Source: Xiheicaenibacterium sp046351325 (GTDB lineage Bacteria > Myxococcota_A > Polyangia > Polyangiales > Polyangiaceae). From it: 64,000 nt of DNA. The notes beneath the pieces were generated by a model. The model did no database searches. It worked only from the letters and a program-made list of their open reading frames with translations, and was not told the DNA's origin. Shown here piece by piece: positions 17,645-27,100 of the stretch (positions are counted from its first letter, which is position 1; every line of letters begins with the position of its first letter). The position numbers were made by a program, and so were the translations under genes. The stretch lies in contig JAXLYR010000002.1 in NCBI GenBank assembly GCA_046351325.1, forward strand, positions 806,001-870,000, in the 5' to 3' direction.

Positions 17645-19407
17645 GTTCGCGGTATACTCCAGGTGTGCGGGCTCGCTCCGGCTCGGCCAATGCGAATGCA
17701 GCCCAAGCCGACGCGCCCGATCAGCGCATCGGCCGCTACGCCATCTACGGTGACATCGCGACCGGCGGTATGGCGACCGTGCACTTCGGTCGACTGCTCG
17801 GGCAGGCCGGGTTTTCCCGTGATGTAGCCATCAAGCGGCTGCACCCGCAGTACGCCAAGAACCCCGACTTCGTCGCGATGTTCCTCGACGAGGCGCGGCT
17901 CGTCTCGCGCATCCTCCATCCCAACGTCGTGCCCGTCTTGGACGTCGTCGCCGAGTCCGGCGAGCTCTTCCTCGTGATGGAGCTCGTCCCCGGCGAGGCT
18001 CTTTCGAAGCTCGTGCGCAACACCCCCGAGGGCGTGCCCCTGCCGATCGCGGTCGCGATCGCAGTCGGCATGCTCGAGGGCCTGCACGCGGCGCACGAGG
18101 CGCGCGGTGAGGACAAACAACCGCTCGACATCGTGCACCGCGACGTCTCGCCACAGAACGTCCTCGTGGGGACCGACGGCGTCGCGCGCCTCATCGACTT
18201 CGGCGTCGCGAAGGCCGTGGGCAACTCGGTGATGACGCGCGACGGTCAGATCAAAGGCAAGGTCGCGTACATGGCGCCCGAGCAGATCGCCGCGCTGCCC
18301 GTCGATCGGCGAGCCGACATCTACTCCGCCGCCGTGGTCCTTTGGGAGATGGTCACCGGTCGTCGGTACTTCGGTGAGGGCATCGAGTCCGACGCTGCGC
18401 TCGTCATGCGCGCGATGAACCACGAGCCCGCGCCGCCGAGCTCCGTGCGCAAGGAGATCCCTGCCGAGCTCGACGCCATCATCCTGAAGGGCCTCAGCAA
18501 GACCCCGGCGAATCGCTTCGCGACGGCGCGCGAGATGGCGCAGGCCCTCGAGAAGATCGCCGCGCCAGCGGCCGCGCGTGACGTCGCCCGCTGGATGGAG
18601 GCGAAGGCCGGTGAGGCCCTGCGTCGGCGCGCCCACCAGATGTCCGCGTTCGACCTCTCGATCGCGACCGAGCTGCCCGGCCGGTCCTCGATGCTCGCCG
18701 CGGCGAAGATCATCCCGCGCACCGACTCGAAGCTCGCGTTCCTCGCGCGGCCCGCACCCGAGCAGGACGTCGGATCGGGCGTCGAGACCTCGCCCGCGAT
18801 CGCGGCCGCTCGCGCGAGCAAACCTCAGGATTTGGCAGCGATCGCGCAGCCCGCGGCGAGCCCCGCGAGCCCGCCCCAGGGAGCCGCGCTCGAACCTGTG
18901 AGCGCCGTCGAGCCTGAGAGCGCAGCTCCACGAGCGACCGTCGCGCTGGTCGACGAGGCGAGCCGACACGAGTTCGTCCTGCCGCAGGCGGCTGGTTCTC
19001 GATCGCGACGGAGCGCCGGTTGGATCGCGCTCGCGCTCGTCTTGGCCTCGGGCGTCGGCTTCGTGACCGCGCGCATGTTGGATCGAAGCGAGCGACCTCT
19101 GGTCGCGGCGCGCCCTTCTTACGGGGAGCGCGGGCCTGCTGTGGCGACGTCGCTCGCGCCGGGTGCCGCGGCGCCGACTGCGACGACCGCGCAAGGCTCG
19201 GGTGGGGCGAGCGCAAGCGCGGCCGCGTCGGCTAGCGTGTCCGCGCCACGGCCAGCGCTGACCAACACGAGCTCCAACAAGGCACCTCAGCCCGCGCGAA
19301 CCACCACCGCGACGACCACGGCCGCAGCTCGGCCGGGCTCGTGCGACCCGCCCTACACGATGACTGCTGACGGCGTGAAGCGCTTCAAGCCGGAATGCCT
19401 CCGCTGA
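17641..19407 (+). CDS. membrane Ser/Thr protein kinase (Hanks type, PknB-like)
   Basis: 588 residues. Kinase domain at about 28-300: glycine loop DIATGGMATVHFG, VAIKRL lysine, catalytic HRDVSPQN (Asp168), DFG (Asp186) and APEQ. The catalytic loop has VSPQN rather than LKPEN, a variant common in myxobacterial kinases. A long Ala/Pro-rich linker leads to one transmembrane helix (about 459-480), then a short Ser/Ala-rich outer segment ending with two cysteines. Start is GTG at 17641, overlapping the stop of the FHA activator; a second in-frame GTG at 17665 is possible. The arrangement suggests the kinase phosphorylates the FHA activator. The PEGA-type protein that follows overlaps its end by 13 bases and could be an outside partner. 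Confidence 0.9.
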   Translation: MSSRYTPGVRARSGSANANAAQADAPDQRIGRYAIYGDIATGGMATVHFGRLLGQAGFSRDVAIKRLHPQYAKNPDFVAMFLDEARLVSRILHPNVVPVLDVVAESGELFLVMELVPGEALSKLVRNTPEGVPLPIAVAIAVGMLEGLHAAHEARGEDKQPLDIVHRDVSPQNVLVGTDGVARLIDFGVAKAVGNSVMTRDGQIKGKVAYMAPEQIAALPVDRRADIYSAAVVLWEMVTGRRYFGEGIESDAALVMRAMNHEPAPPSSVRKEIPAELDAIILKGLSKTPANRFATAREMAQALEKIAAPAAARDVARWMEAKAGEALRRRAHQMSAFDLSIATELPGRSSMLAAAKIIPRTDSKLAFLARPAPEQDVGSGVETSPAIAAARASKPQDLAAIAQPAASPASPPQGAALEPVSAVEPESAAPRATVALVDEASRHEFVLPQAAGSRSRRSAGWIALALVLASGVGFVTARMLDRSERPLVAARPSYGERGPAVATSLAPGAAAPTATTAQGSGGASASAAASASVSAPRPALTNTSSNKAPQPARTTTATTTAAARPGSCDPPYTMTADGVKRFKPECLR

Positions 19408-20267
19408 GCGATCGAGCCTTCATCGCGAGACGCTCCGTCGTGGCCCTGCTCGGGGTCGCGAGCTGGATCGTCACGACGCCCGCGCGCGCGGACGTGCAGT
19501 CCTGCATCGACGCGCACGTCGAGGCGCAGCGCGCGCAGCGCGATCACAAGCTGCGCGCGGCGAAGGCTTCGCTCCTCAAGTGCGCCGCCGAAGAGTGCCC
19601 GACCGCCGTCGTCAGCGAGTGTTCGCACATGCTCGAGGACGTCGAGCGCGCGACCCCGACGTTGGTGTTCGAGGTGCGCGACGAGCGCGGAACCGAGGTC
19701 GTCGAGGCGAGCGTCTTCGACGGTGAGGAGCTCCTCACCGAGCGCATCGACGGCAAGGCCGTCGCGATCGATCCCGGCGAGCACACCTTCACCGCGAAGC
19801 TCGGGCCCGACAAAGAGATCACGACGGCGCCCGTCACGCTGGTCGTCCGCGAGGGCGAGCAGGCGCGCCTCGTCGTCCTCGGCAAGAAGGCGGAGGACAA
19901 GCCTGCAGCGAGCGGCGGAGGCCCGCACCCCGCGTTTTGGGCTGTGGGCGCGCTCGGGGTCGTCGGCCTCGGCTTGTTCGCGGGGCTCGGTGGGGCAGGG
20001 CTCGCGGCGCGCGCCGACCTCGATGAACAAAATTGTAAGCCCAACTGCGACCCCGACGAGGTCGATCGGATCCGCGCGCTGTTCCTCGGGGCGGACATCT
20101 CGCTCGGCGTCGGCGCGGCCGCGCTCGTGACCGCGACGATCCTGTATTTCGCGCTCCCCGCCCCGTCGTCGACCGCGGCGGCCTCGGTGAGGGTGGGCCT
20201 CGACGTCGCGACGGCCGCGCTCGCGGGCGACGACCGCGGGCTCGTCTTCGTGTCGGGCGCGTTCTGA
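19395..20267 (+). CDS. kinase-associated secreted/membrane protein with PEGA-like domain
   Basis: 290 residues. Cleavable signal peptide (about 1-32, ending TPARA), then a short helical TPR-like segment with three cysteines (CAAEECPTAVVSEC). A PEGA-like beta domain follows (TLVFEVRDERGTEV to VAIDPGEHTFTA) with the characteristic P-G-E-H turn. Two hydrophobic helices rich in Gly/Ala flank a Cys loop (NCKPNCDPDE). The domains probably face the periplasm. It overlaps the kinase gene by 13 bases, and the same kinase/partner arrangement recurs at 32706-35095, so the two proteins probably act together; the role is unknown. Confidence 0.75.
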   Translation: MPPLSDRAFIARRSVVALLGVASWIVTTPARADVQSCIDAHVEAQRAQRDHKLRAAKASLLKCAAEECPTAVVSECSHMLEDVERATPTLVFEVRDERGTEVVEASVFDGEELLTERIDGKAVAIDPGEHTFTAKLGPDKEITTAPVTLVVREGEQARLVVLGKKAEDKPAASGGGPHPAFWAVGALGVVGLGLFAGLGGAGLAARADLDEQNCKPNCDPDEVDRIRALFLGADISLGVGAAALVTATILYFALPAPSSTAAASVRVGLDVATAALAGDDRGLVFVSGAF

Positions 20268-20277
20268 CGGTGAAACG

Positions 20278-21354
20278 TCAGAGATAACGCAGCCGGGGCG
20301 CGAGCTCGTCGAGCGGCGCGACCTCTTCGATCGCGCCCGCGTCGATGGCGGCCTTCGGCATGCCGAAGATCACGCTCGTCGTCTCGTCCTGCGCGAGCGT
20401 GCGTCCGTCCGCGCGGCGGATCGCGAGCGCACCTTGCGCGCCATCGCGGCCCATCCCGGTCATGACGATCGCGCAAGCGCGTCGACCGTAGACCTTGGCC
20501 GCGGAGGTCATCGTGAGGTCGGCGGCAGGCCTGCAGCCGTGCACGAGCGGACCGTCGTGCAGCACGACGAGCCCGCGATCATCGAACTCGAGGTGTCGAT
20601 CGCCGGGCGCGATGAGCACGAGCCCAGGGCGTGGGCGATCGCCGGCGCGAGCCTCGCGCACGCGCACGAGCGACTCGGCGTCGAGGCGCTCGGCGAGCGA
20701 GCTCGTGAAATGTTCGGGCATGTGCTGGACGACGACGACGGCGTGGCGTGTGTCGGCGGGCAAGGCAGGGATGAGCCGCGAGAGCGCAGCGGGACCGCCG
20801 GTCGAAACCGCGACGACGCAGAGCTTCGAGAGGACGGCGGTGGCTGCGGGCTCCGGAGCGCGTCGGTTCGGTGTGCTGTCGGGCGCCGGCGTCTTCTGCG
20901 GGCGCGAGGTGCCCGCGCGCTGCATCGATCGGGGGCGCGACGACGCGGCCGCGACCAGCTTCTGCGTGAGCTCGTCCTGGACGCGGCTGAGATCGGCGGA
21001 GACCTCGCCGGCAGGCTTCGTCACGAAGTCGACCGCGCCCGCGCCGAGCGCGTCGAAGGTCTCGCGCGCGCCCTTCTGCGTGTGCGCCGAGAACATCACC
21101 ACGGGGGTCGGCTTCACGCGCATGATCTCGCGAACGGCGTCGGCGCCGGTCTGCCCCGGCATGTTGAAGTCCATCGTCACGACGTCGGGTGTGAGGGCCT
21201 GCACCTTCGCGAGCGCGTCGGCGCCGTCGCGCGCTTGCCCCACGACTTCGAAGCGACCCGTCGCGGTCAGCGTCCTCGCGATCGCGGCGCGCATGAAGCT
21301 CGAGTCGTCCACGACGAGGACGCGGATGCGCTGCGTTTTGTCTCCGACGGTCAT
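20278..21354 (-). CDS. cheB: chemotaxis response regulator protein-glutamate methylesterase CheB
   Basis: 358 residues. Receiver domain at about 10-130 with the acidic pair VVDDS, phosphoacceptor in TMDFNMP (Asp62) and the lysine in TKPA. A Ser/Pro/Arg linker leads to the methylesterase domain at about 175-355, which has the catalytic Ser in AVSTGGP, His in VVVQHMPEHF and Asp in MTGMGRDG. It removes methyl groups from chemoreceptor glutamates when phosphorylated by CheA, opposing CheR. It is the last gene of the chemosensory operon; its ATG overlaps the stop of the cyclase gene by 4 bases (ATGA). Confidence 0.95.
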   Translation of the reverse strand: MTVGDKTQRIRVLVVDDSSFMRAAIARTLTATGRFEVVGQARDGADALAKVQALTPDVVTMDFNMPGQTGADAVREIMRVKPTPVVMFSAHTQKGARETFDALGAGAVDFVTKPAGEVSADLSRVQDELTQKLVAAASSRPRSMQRAGTSRPQKTPAPDSTPNRRAPEPAATAVLSKLCVVAVSTGGPAALSRLIPALPADTRHAVVVVQHMPEHFTSSLAERLDAESLVRVREARAGDRPRPGLVLIAPGDRHLEFDDRGLVVLHDGPLVHGCRPAADLTMTSAAKVYGRRACAIVMTGMGRDGAQGALAIRRADGRTLAQDETTSVIFGMPKAAIDAGAIEEVAPLDELAPRLRYL

Positions 21355-23126
21355 GCGACGTCTCCCTCGTCTCCCTCGCGGCGCGCGGCGATCGATCTCA
21401 CCACGTAGCCCGTCACGGGCTCGCTCACACCCTTCAGCTCGAGCCCGACCGCGGCCTCGACCTCGACGAGCTCACCGAGCGCGTCGCGCGTCGATTGGCT
21501 CACGAGCACGCCCCCGATGGGGCATTTCGACTCGTAGCGGTTCGCGCGGTTCACGGTGTCGCCGATCACGGTGAAGTCGCGCCGCACGAACCGCGAGCCG
21601 AGGTCGCCGCGCACGAGCGGGCCGGTGTTGATGCCGATGCGCATGCGCAGCTTGATCTCGCGGCCCTCGTTGAAGGGGGCCATCGCGGACTGCATCGCGA
21701 GCGCCGCGCGCACCGCGCGCTCGGGCGGGGGAGGGGCGCCACGCACCTCGTCGAAGACCGCCATGATCGCGTCGCCGATGAACTTGTCGATGTCGCCGCC
21801 GTTGTCCTTCACGATCGGGCACATCGCGTCGAAGTAGGCGTTCAAGAGCTCGATCACCGCGCGGGGCGCGAGCCGCTCGGACATCGACGTGAAGCCCGCG
21901 AGGTCGGAGAAGAGCACGCTCATCGTGCGCTCTTCGGCGCGCACGGAGTGGAGGGCGCCCGCGGCCGCGCGCTCCTCGGCGGCGCGCCGCGCGCCGTCCG
22001 AGATGTAGAGCGAGCTCGCCTCTTTGTAGGAGGCGAGCCGTCGCTCGGCGAGCGTGCGCTCGACGATCGCCACGCATTTGTCTTGGGCAAACGGCTTGAC
22101 CAAATACGCCGACGCGCCGGCCGCGCGGAGCTGCGCCATGTCGCGCTTCGAGTCGCGCGCGGTCAGCATGATGACAGGGATGTTCCTGAGCTCGGGATCA
22201 CGGCGGAGCGCGTGAACGAGCTCGAAGCCGCTCATCACCGGCATCTCGTAGTCGGACACGACCAGCGCGGGCCGGACGATGCGCGCGCGCTCGAGCGCGA
22301 CCGCGCCGTCCTGCGCCGTCACGACCTCGAAGCCCTGCCGCGACAAGCAGTCCGCGACGAAGTGTCGCTGCGCCGGCGAGTCGTCGACGACGAGGATGCG
22401 CTCGCGCGAGCAAGGCAGCGAGCCCGCGATGAGGACGTGCACGCGGGTCGAGAGCTCCTCGAGGACGACGGGTTTGACGAGGTAGTCGTCGGCGCCGGCG
22501 TCGAAGCCGCGCTCGAGATCCGCGGCCTCGCCGAGCGTCGAGCAGATGAGCACCGGGACGTGCGCGCTCTCGCTGCGGGCCTTGATGGCGCGGCAGAGCT
22601 CGTAGCCATCCATGATGGGCATCTCGACGTCCGTGATGACGAGATCGACTCGCTGGGACTCGACGACCTTGAGGCCCTCGGCGCCGTCGCGCGCGGAGAC
22701 GACGGAGAAGCCCTGCTCCTCGAGCATCGGGACGGTGTGCCGATGAATCAGCGGCGAGTCATCGACGAGGAGGACGACCTTCTGCGTCGAGGTCGCGACG
22801 CCGACTGCATCCACGACCTCGGCGTCGGTGAACGGCGCGAGCAGAAAGGAGTCGGCGCCGACCGAGCGCGCGAGCTCTCGGTCGCGGGCCTCGACGCCGA
22901 GCAGGACGAGCGACGCCGAGGTCCCGCGAAGCATCGCGAAGGCCTGATCGATCGAGGCGTCCGGCAGGCGACGCGGCAGCACGATCGCGCTCGGCGTGAG
23001 CTCGCTCAGGCGAGCAGCGACCTCGCTCGCGGTCTTCACCGCGACCACGTGGTGACCGAGCGGCTCGAGCGGTCGCTTGAAGAACCCGAAGAGGAGCGGG
23101 CTCTCGGTGACGACGACGACGTTCAT
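21351..23126 (-). CDS. triple receiver-domain protein with C-terminal class III adenylate/guanylate cyclase
   Basis: 591 residues from the ATG at 23126, which overlaps the cheA stop by 4 bases. Three receiver-type domains in a row: the first (1-115) lacks the phosphorylatable aspartate (AIVLPRRLP at that position) and is probably a pseudo-receiver. The second (LVITDVEMP) and third (LVVSDYEMP) keep Asp and the KP lysine. A coiled linker then leads to a class III nucleotide cyclase. That domain has the first metal motif FSDLAGFTSM, a GDAIMAVFDE second metal motif, and RIGINTGPLVRGDLGS. It should make cAMP or cGMP under control of CheA phosphorylation. Substrate choice is not certain from sequence. 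Its place inside the operon makes a second messenger the likely output of this array. Confidence 0.92.
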   Translation of the reverse strand: MNVVVVTESPLLFGFFKRPLEPLGHHVVAVKTASEVAARLSELTPSAIVLPRRLPDASIDQAFAMLRGTSASLVLLGVEARDRELARSVGADSFLLAPFTDAEVVDAVGVATSTQKVVLLVDDSPLIHRHTVPMLEEQGFSVVSARDGAEGLKVVESQRVDLVITDVEMPIMDGYELCRAIKARSESAHVPVLICSTLGEAADLERGFDAGADDYLVKPVVLEELSTRVHVLIAGSLPCSRERILVVDDSPAQRHFVADCLSRQGFEVVTAQDGAVALERARIVRPALVVSDYEMPVMSGFELVHALRRDPELRNIPVIMLTARDSKRDMAQLRAAGASAYLVKPFAQDKCVAIVERTLAERRLASYKEASSLYISDGARRAAEERAAAGALHSVRAEERTMSVLFSDLAGFTSMSERLAPRAVIELLNAYFDAMCPIVKDNGGDIDKFIGDAIMAVFDEVRGAPPPPERAVRAALAMQSAMAPFNEGREIKLRMRIGINTGPLVRGDLGSRFVRRDFTVIGDTVNRANRYESKCPIGGVLVSQSTRDALGELVEVEAAVGLELKGVSEPVTGYVVRSIAARREGDEGDVA

Positions 23127-25560
23127 CGGTCGGGCTCCTCCTCGGCGTGTGGGCTCGACTGCGGGTGCGCGGGCCCGTGACCGTGATGTCCCGCGAGCAG
23201 CCGCTCGACCGCGCGCAGGAGCTCCTGCCGATCGTGCGGCTTCGTGATGTAGTCGTCGACGCCCGCGTCGAAGCCGCGCACGCGATCGATGCGCTCGCCG
23301 CGGCTCGTCACCATCACGATGGGCGTGTCGCGGTACGAGCTCATCGCGCGGAGGGCGCGCGTCAGCTCGTAGCCGTCCATGTGCGGCATCATCACGTCGG
23401 TCGAGACGAGGTCGAACGACTGCTGCTTGCAGAGCTCGAGTCCGATCGCGCCGTCTTCGGCCGTCGTCACCTCGAAGCCTGCGTCGGTGAACAGCCTGCG
23501 CAGGGACTCGCGCACGGTGTCCGAGTCGTCGACGACGAGGAGCGAACCTCGCCGCCCTGGCCCGCGCGCGCGCTTCACCGCGCGGGCGCCGACGGGCCGC
23601 GAGAGCGCTCGCTGGATCACCGCAGGCACGTCGAGGATGAGCGCGCAGCGGTCGCCGAGCAGCGTCGCGCCCGACGCGCACGGGACGGCGGAGAGGAGCT
23701 GCCCGAGCGACTTGATCACGATCTCGCGCTTGGCGAGGAGCGCGTCGCAAGAGAGCGCGTAGAGCGCGCCGCTCGACTCCGTGAGGACCACGTGGAGCGC
23801 TTCGTCGCTGTCGGTGCCGTCGAGCTCGAGCGCGCGCGCGAGCCGCACGAGGGGCACGCTGCGCCCCTCGACGACGAGGGCCTCGCGGTCGCCGATCATC
23901 GCGACCTCCGAGGGCTGCACGACCAGCGTCCGCTCGACCGAGTCGAGCGGTATCGCGAAGACCTCGCCGCTCACCCGCGCGAGGATCACCTGGATGATCG
24001 CGAGCGTGAGCGGCAGCCTCAGCGTGAAGGTGCTGCCGCGGCCGGGCGCGCTGTCGATGTCGATCGTCCCCTTCAGCTTCGTCACGATCGTCTGGCGCAC
24101 GATTGGTCCATTCCGACGCTGCGTCCTGACACGTCTGTAACCTTGCGGCCGTCGAGAACCCGGGCTTGAAGATGAGGTCGAGCATCGCGCGCGTATCCAT
24201 CGCGGCGACCTCGCCGAGAGACGAGCCCGCGCGCTCGATCGCCTTCTCGGCGAGCCGCGCGGCGTCCATCCCGCGCCCATCGTCGGTCACGCGGATGACC
24301 ACCTGGTTGCCGGCGGGTGCGAGCCTCGAGGCGCAGGACGGCCTCGGCGGGCTTGCCCGCGCGCTCGCGGCTCTTCGATCTTCGACGCCGTGATCGACGG
24401 CGTTGCGGCCGAGGTGCAGGAGCGGCTCGTCGAGGGCCTCATTGCGAGTCGGTCGAGCTCGGTGTCCTCTCCTCGATCCTCGAGGCGGGCCGATTTGCCG
24501 AGCGTCTGGCAGAGATCGCGCACGGTGCGCTGGTGCTTCCGAAAGATGCCGCCGATCGGGACCATCCGCAGGCGCATCACCTGCTCGCGGAGCTCGCTCG
24601 ATCACCGAGGTAGCCCGTCGACGCGGCCGAGGTCGTCCGCGATGGACCCGAGCACGCGCTCGATTCGCCGAGATCTTCGGCGAAGTCGAGCAGGGGTCGA
24701 GGGTCGTTGAGGCCGCGCCCGCTCAGGCCCGCGGCGCGGCCATGCGCTGGAGAGCCTCGCTCGCGGCGAGGCGTCGCGCGAAGCCGCGGGTCGGCCGAGA
24801 GCTCGGTCGTGATCGAGGCGAGCACCCGGAAGGCGCTGCGCAGCCTGTCGCGACCGAGCACGAGCTCCCGACCAGGTTGAGCAGCCGATCGAGCTTGTCG
24901 AAGTCGACGCGGATCGTCTCGCCGCGCGGCGTGGGCCGCGCCGTGTGGGGCGTGCTCTTCGGCGGCCGGCGCGCCGGCGCCGACCTTCACCGGCTGGGCC
25001 GCGGGTTGATGAGGAGCGCTCGCGGTGAGCGGGCGCCGCGCCCGGGTTGCGCAGCGCTTGAGCACGCGCGCCGCGTCGATCGAGGACGCGCGCGACCTGG
25101 CTTCGTCGAGCATGGCGCGCAGGGCGTCGAGCGCGGCGAGCAGCGCGTCGACGACCGAGCTGTCGACGGCGGCGTCCCGTCGCGCAGCTGGCCGACCAAG
25201 TCCTCGGCGGCGTGCGCGAGCCGGTTCACCGGCTCGAGGCCCACCATCGCGGAGCTTCCTTTTACGGTGTGCAAGTCACGGAAGAGGTCGCGCAGGAGCT
25301 CCGCGTCGCCGGCCGCGCGCTCGATCGCGAGGAGCTTCTGTGAGACGCCCTCGACCCGCTCGGTGGCCTCGTCGAAGAAGAGGTCGATCATGTCGTCGTC
25401 GACCGTTGGAGCCCAAACGAATCCGGGCTTGGGCTCGCGCTCCTCGGTGGCGGGCGTCGGCGCTGCGCGATCGGGGGCCGCGCGCGGCGGAGGAGGCGGC
25501 GGACGCGTCGACGAGCGCGCCGTGACCGGGCTCGGTGATGTGGCCCTGTGGCGACCCTCG
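23123..25560 (-). pseudogene. cheA: cheA, chemotaxis histidine kinase, interrupted by several frameshifts
   Basis: All CheA domains are present in order but in changing frames. They are the Hpt/P1 domain (LFRDLHTVKGSSAMVG, about 25.27 kb), the dimerisation region (LLNLVG then ELVLGRDRL, about 24.87 kb), MRLRMVPIGGIFRK (24.57 kb), the N-box LHLGRNAVDHGVE (24.40 kb) and G-box VTDDGRGMD (24.28 kb). Next come the TDVSGRSVGMD segment, the CheW-like P5 domain and a C-terminal receiver (LVSTDVMMPHMDG, 23.35 kb), uninterrupted from about 24.1 kb to the stop at 23123. At least five frame changes are needed. At about 24867 the missing base falls in a C run (minus-strand GTCGGG for GTCGGGG). Motifs between breaks are perfect, so sequencing or assembly error is more likely than decay. 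The 5' limit given is approximate: an Ala/Pro linker precedes P1. Confidence 0.8.
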
Positions 25561-26140
25561 AGTTCGGCGCGCGCCCTCGAGGTCGAGCTCCTCGACGCGC
25601 GCGCCCGAGCGGTCCGGGTTCGCGAGCTGCTCGATTGCTGCGACGAGGACCGCGACGCCGTTCTCGAGGTGAGGGGAGCGCTCGCCCTCGACCGTCCGCT
25701 CGATCGCGAGCGCGAGCCGGCCCACGTCCTCCGCGCCGACGAGCAGGCCGAGAGCCCGATCTGGAAACGCGCCGCGCCCGCGAGGTCGCGCGCCGACAAG
25801 CCGGCCAGTTGTTCGCGAGCGTCGCTGCGTCGGCGCGCGCCGCGGCGATGTACTCGGCCCACATCTCGACGCCGCCGCTCACGGTCACGGTGCCTCCGTG
25901 GCGAAGCGATGGCGCCGCAGCCATCGCGTCGTGGCCGGGCCGCGTCGCGACGAGGTGAACGACGACCCCGGCGGCGCGCGCCGTCGTGAGGAGCCGGCGC
26001 AGGGCGGTCGCGTCGTCGTCGCTCGCGAAATCGACCGCGTCGAGATCGATCGTCAGCTCCTCGAGCGTGCGCTCGCCGAGCGCCCGAGAGATCGTCGCCG
26101 CGAAGTCGTTCGACGCGGGGGCGATGCGCAGCGCGCGCAT
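25561..26140 (-). pseudogene. STAS-like and Hpt-like segment between cheR and cheA, gene boundaries unresolved
   Basis: From an ATG at 26140 the frame reads MRALRIAPASNDF and ELTIDLDAVDFASDDDATALRRLL, with the alpha/beta rhythm of a STAS domain (sulfate transporter/anti-sigma antagonist fold). This is followed in shifted frames by a helical segment (LLVGAEDVGRLALAIERTVE) that resembles an Hpt bundle. No stop codon separates it from cheR upstream or from the cheA P1 domain downstream in the frames that carry these motifs. It may therefore be the N-terminus of CheA, a C-terminal extension of CheR, or a separate small gene whose limits are hidden by indels. STAS and Hpt assignments are by fold pattern only. 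Confidence 0.4.
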
Positions 26141-27094
26141 GTCGCGCTTCGTGGGTGAGCTCCGCTCTGTTCGAGAAGGTGGTGACGGCTCGGCCTTCGC
26201 GTCGCTGGTCGTCGGCGGCGCGGCGGTGATCGAGCGCGGCGGCAGCGTCGCGCGCGGCGCCCGCGCGGAGGGCGCGCTGGCGAGGACGGTGTCGAAGCTG
26301 AACCGCCAGGCTTTCCCATGTGATCTGCTCGCCGTGTCGGACCGGCGCAGCCCGTCGATCGTGTCGCGCAGCGTCTCCGAGTAGCCGACGAACAAGGCCG
26401 CCGGGCTCGAGCGAGGTGACGAGCTTGTCGAGCACGCGCGCGAGCGGGTCGCCGCGTCGAAGTAGATGAGCACGTTGCGGCACCACAAGCACGAGGTGAA
26501 AGCCTCGCGGTTGCTCGGTCGTGCTGTGTTCTGCTGTTCCGGAAGCGCACGAGCGCGCGGAGCTCGGGCGACGCGCACGAGCTTGCCCTCGCGAACGAAG
26601 CCGCCTGCGTAGTCCTCGGGCACGTTGCCGAGGACGGTCTCGGGGTACGTCGCGCGCTCGGCGAACGCGAGGGGCCTTCGGCGCTCACGTCGGTGCCGAG
26701 GATCGAAGGGCTGAACGTGGACGCGGAGCGCGCGGGCGAGGACGAGCGCGAGCGTGTAGACCCTCAGCCGCCGCGCAGCTTTCCAGGCCCAAATGCGTGG
26801 AGCGCGCTCCTGACGCGCACGCCACGCGGGGATGACGACGTCGACGAGCGCTTGGACCTGCGGCGCGTGTCGAAAGAAGCGCGTCTCGCCGACGCGGACA
26901 GCCTCGACCAGGCCCGCGAGCCGGCTGCGCCGCGCGGCGGATCCGAGAAGCGCCGCGTAAGCGTCCTGCGAGAGCGAGAGCGCCCGCATGCGCTCCTCGG
27001 CGCGAGCCTCGAGCACCCACGCGGGCATCTCGAGACCCGCGTGCGAGCGGAGCTTGCGCTCGAGCGTGGCGAGCACCGCGGGCGAGAGAGCCAT
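26141..27094 (-). pseudogene. cheR: cheR, chemoreceptor methyltransferase, interrupted by frameshifts
   Basis: Starts with ATG at 27094, 7 bases after the mcp stop. Beginning and core are recognisable: the N-terminal helical domain (SPAVLATLERKLRSHAG), VGETRFFRHAPQ, the conserved end of the SAM-binding region VYTLALVLARAL, FAERATYPETV and CRNVLIYFDAATR. The motif that should read close to SAGCASGEE is corrupted around 26.79 kb, and frames switch near 26.75, 26.55 and 26.45 kb; the late motif FVGYSETLRDTI is intact. CheR uses SAM to methylate receptor glutamates and works against CheB. The end of the gene cannot be fixed because all three frames stay open into the following segment. Errors in the sequence are the likeliest cause. 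Confidence 0.75.
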
Positions 27095-27100
27095 CGGCGC

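Noticed and set aside
17650..17661. GGTATACTCC near the kinase start, like the TATACT before the kinase at 32706
   Set aside because: It lies inside the coding overlap of the FHA activator and kinase, with no -35 box at proper distance.
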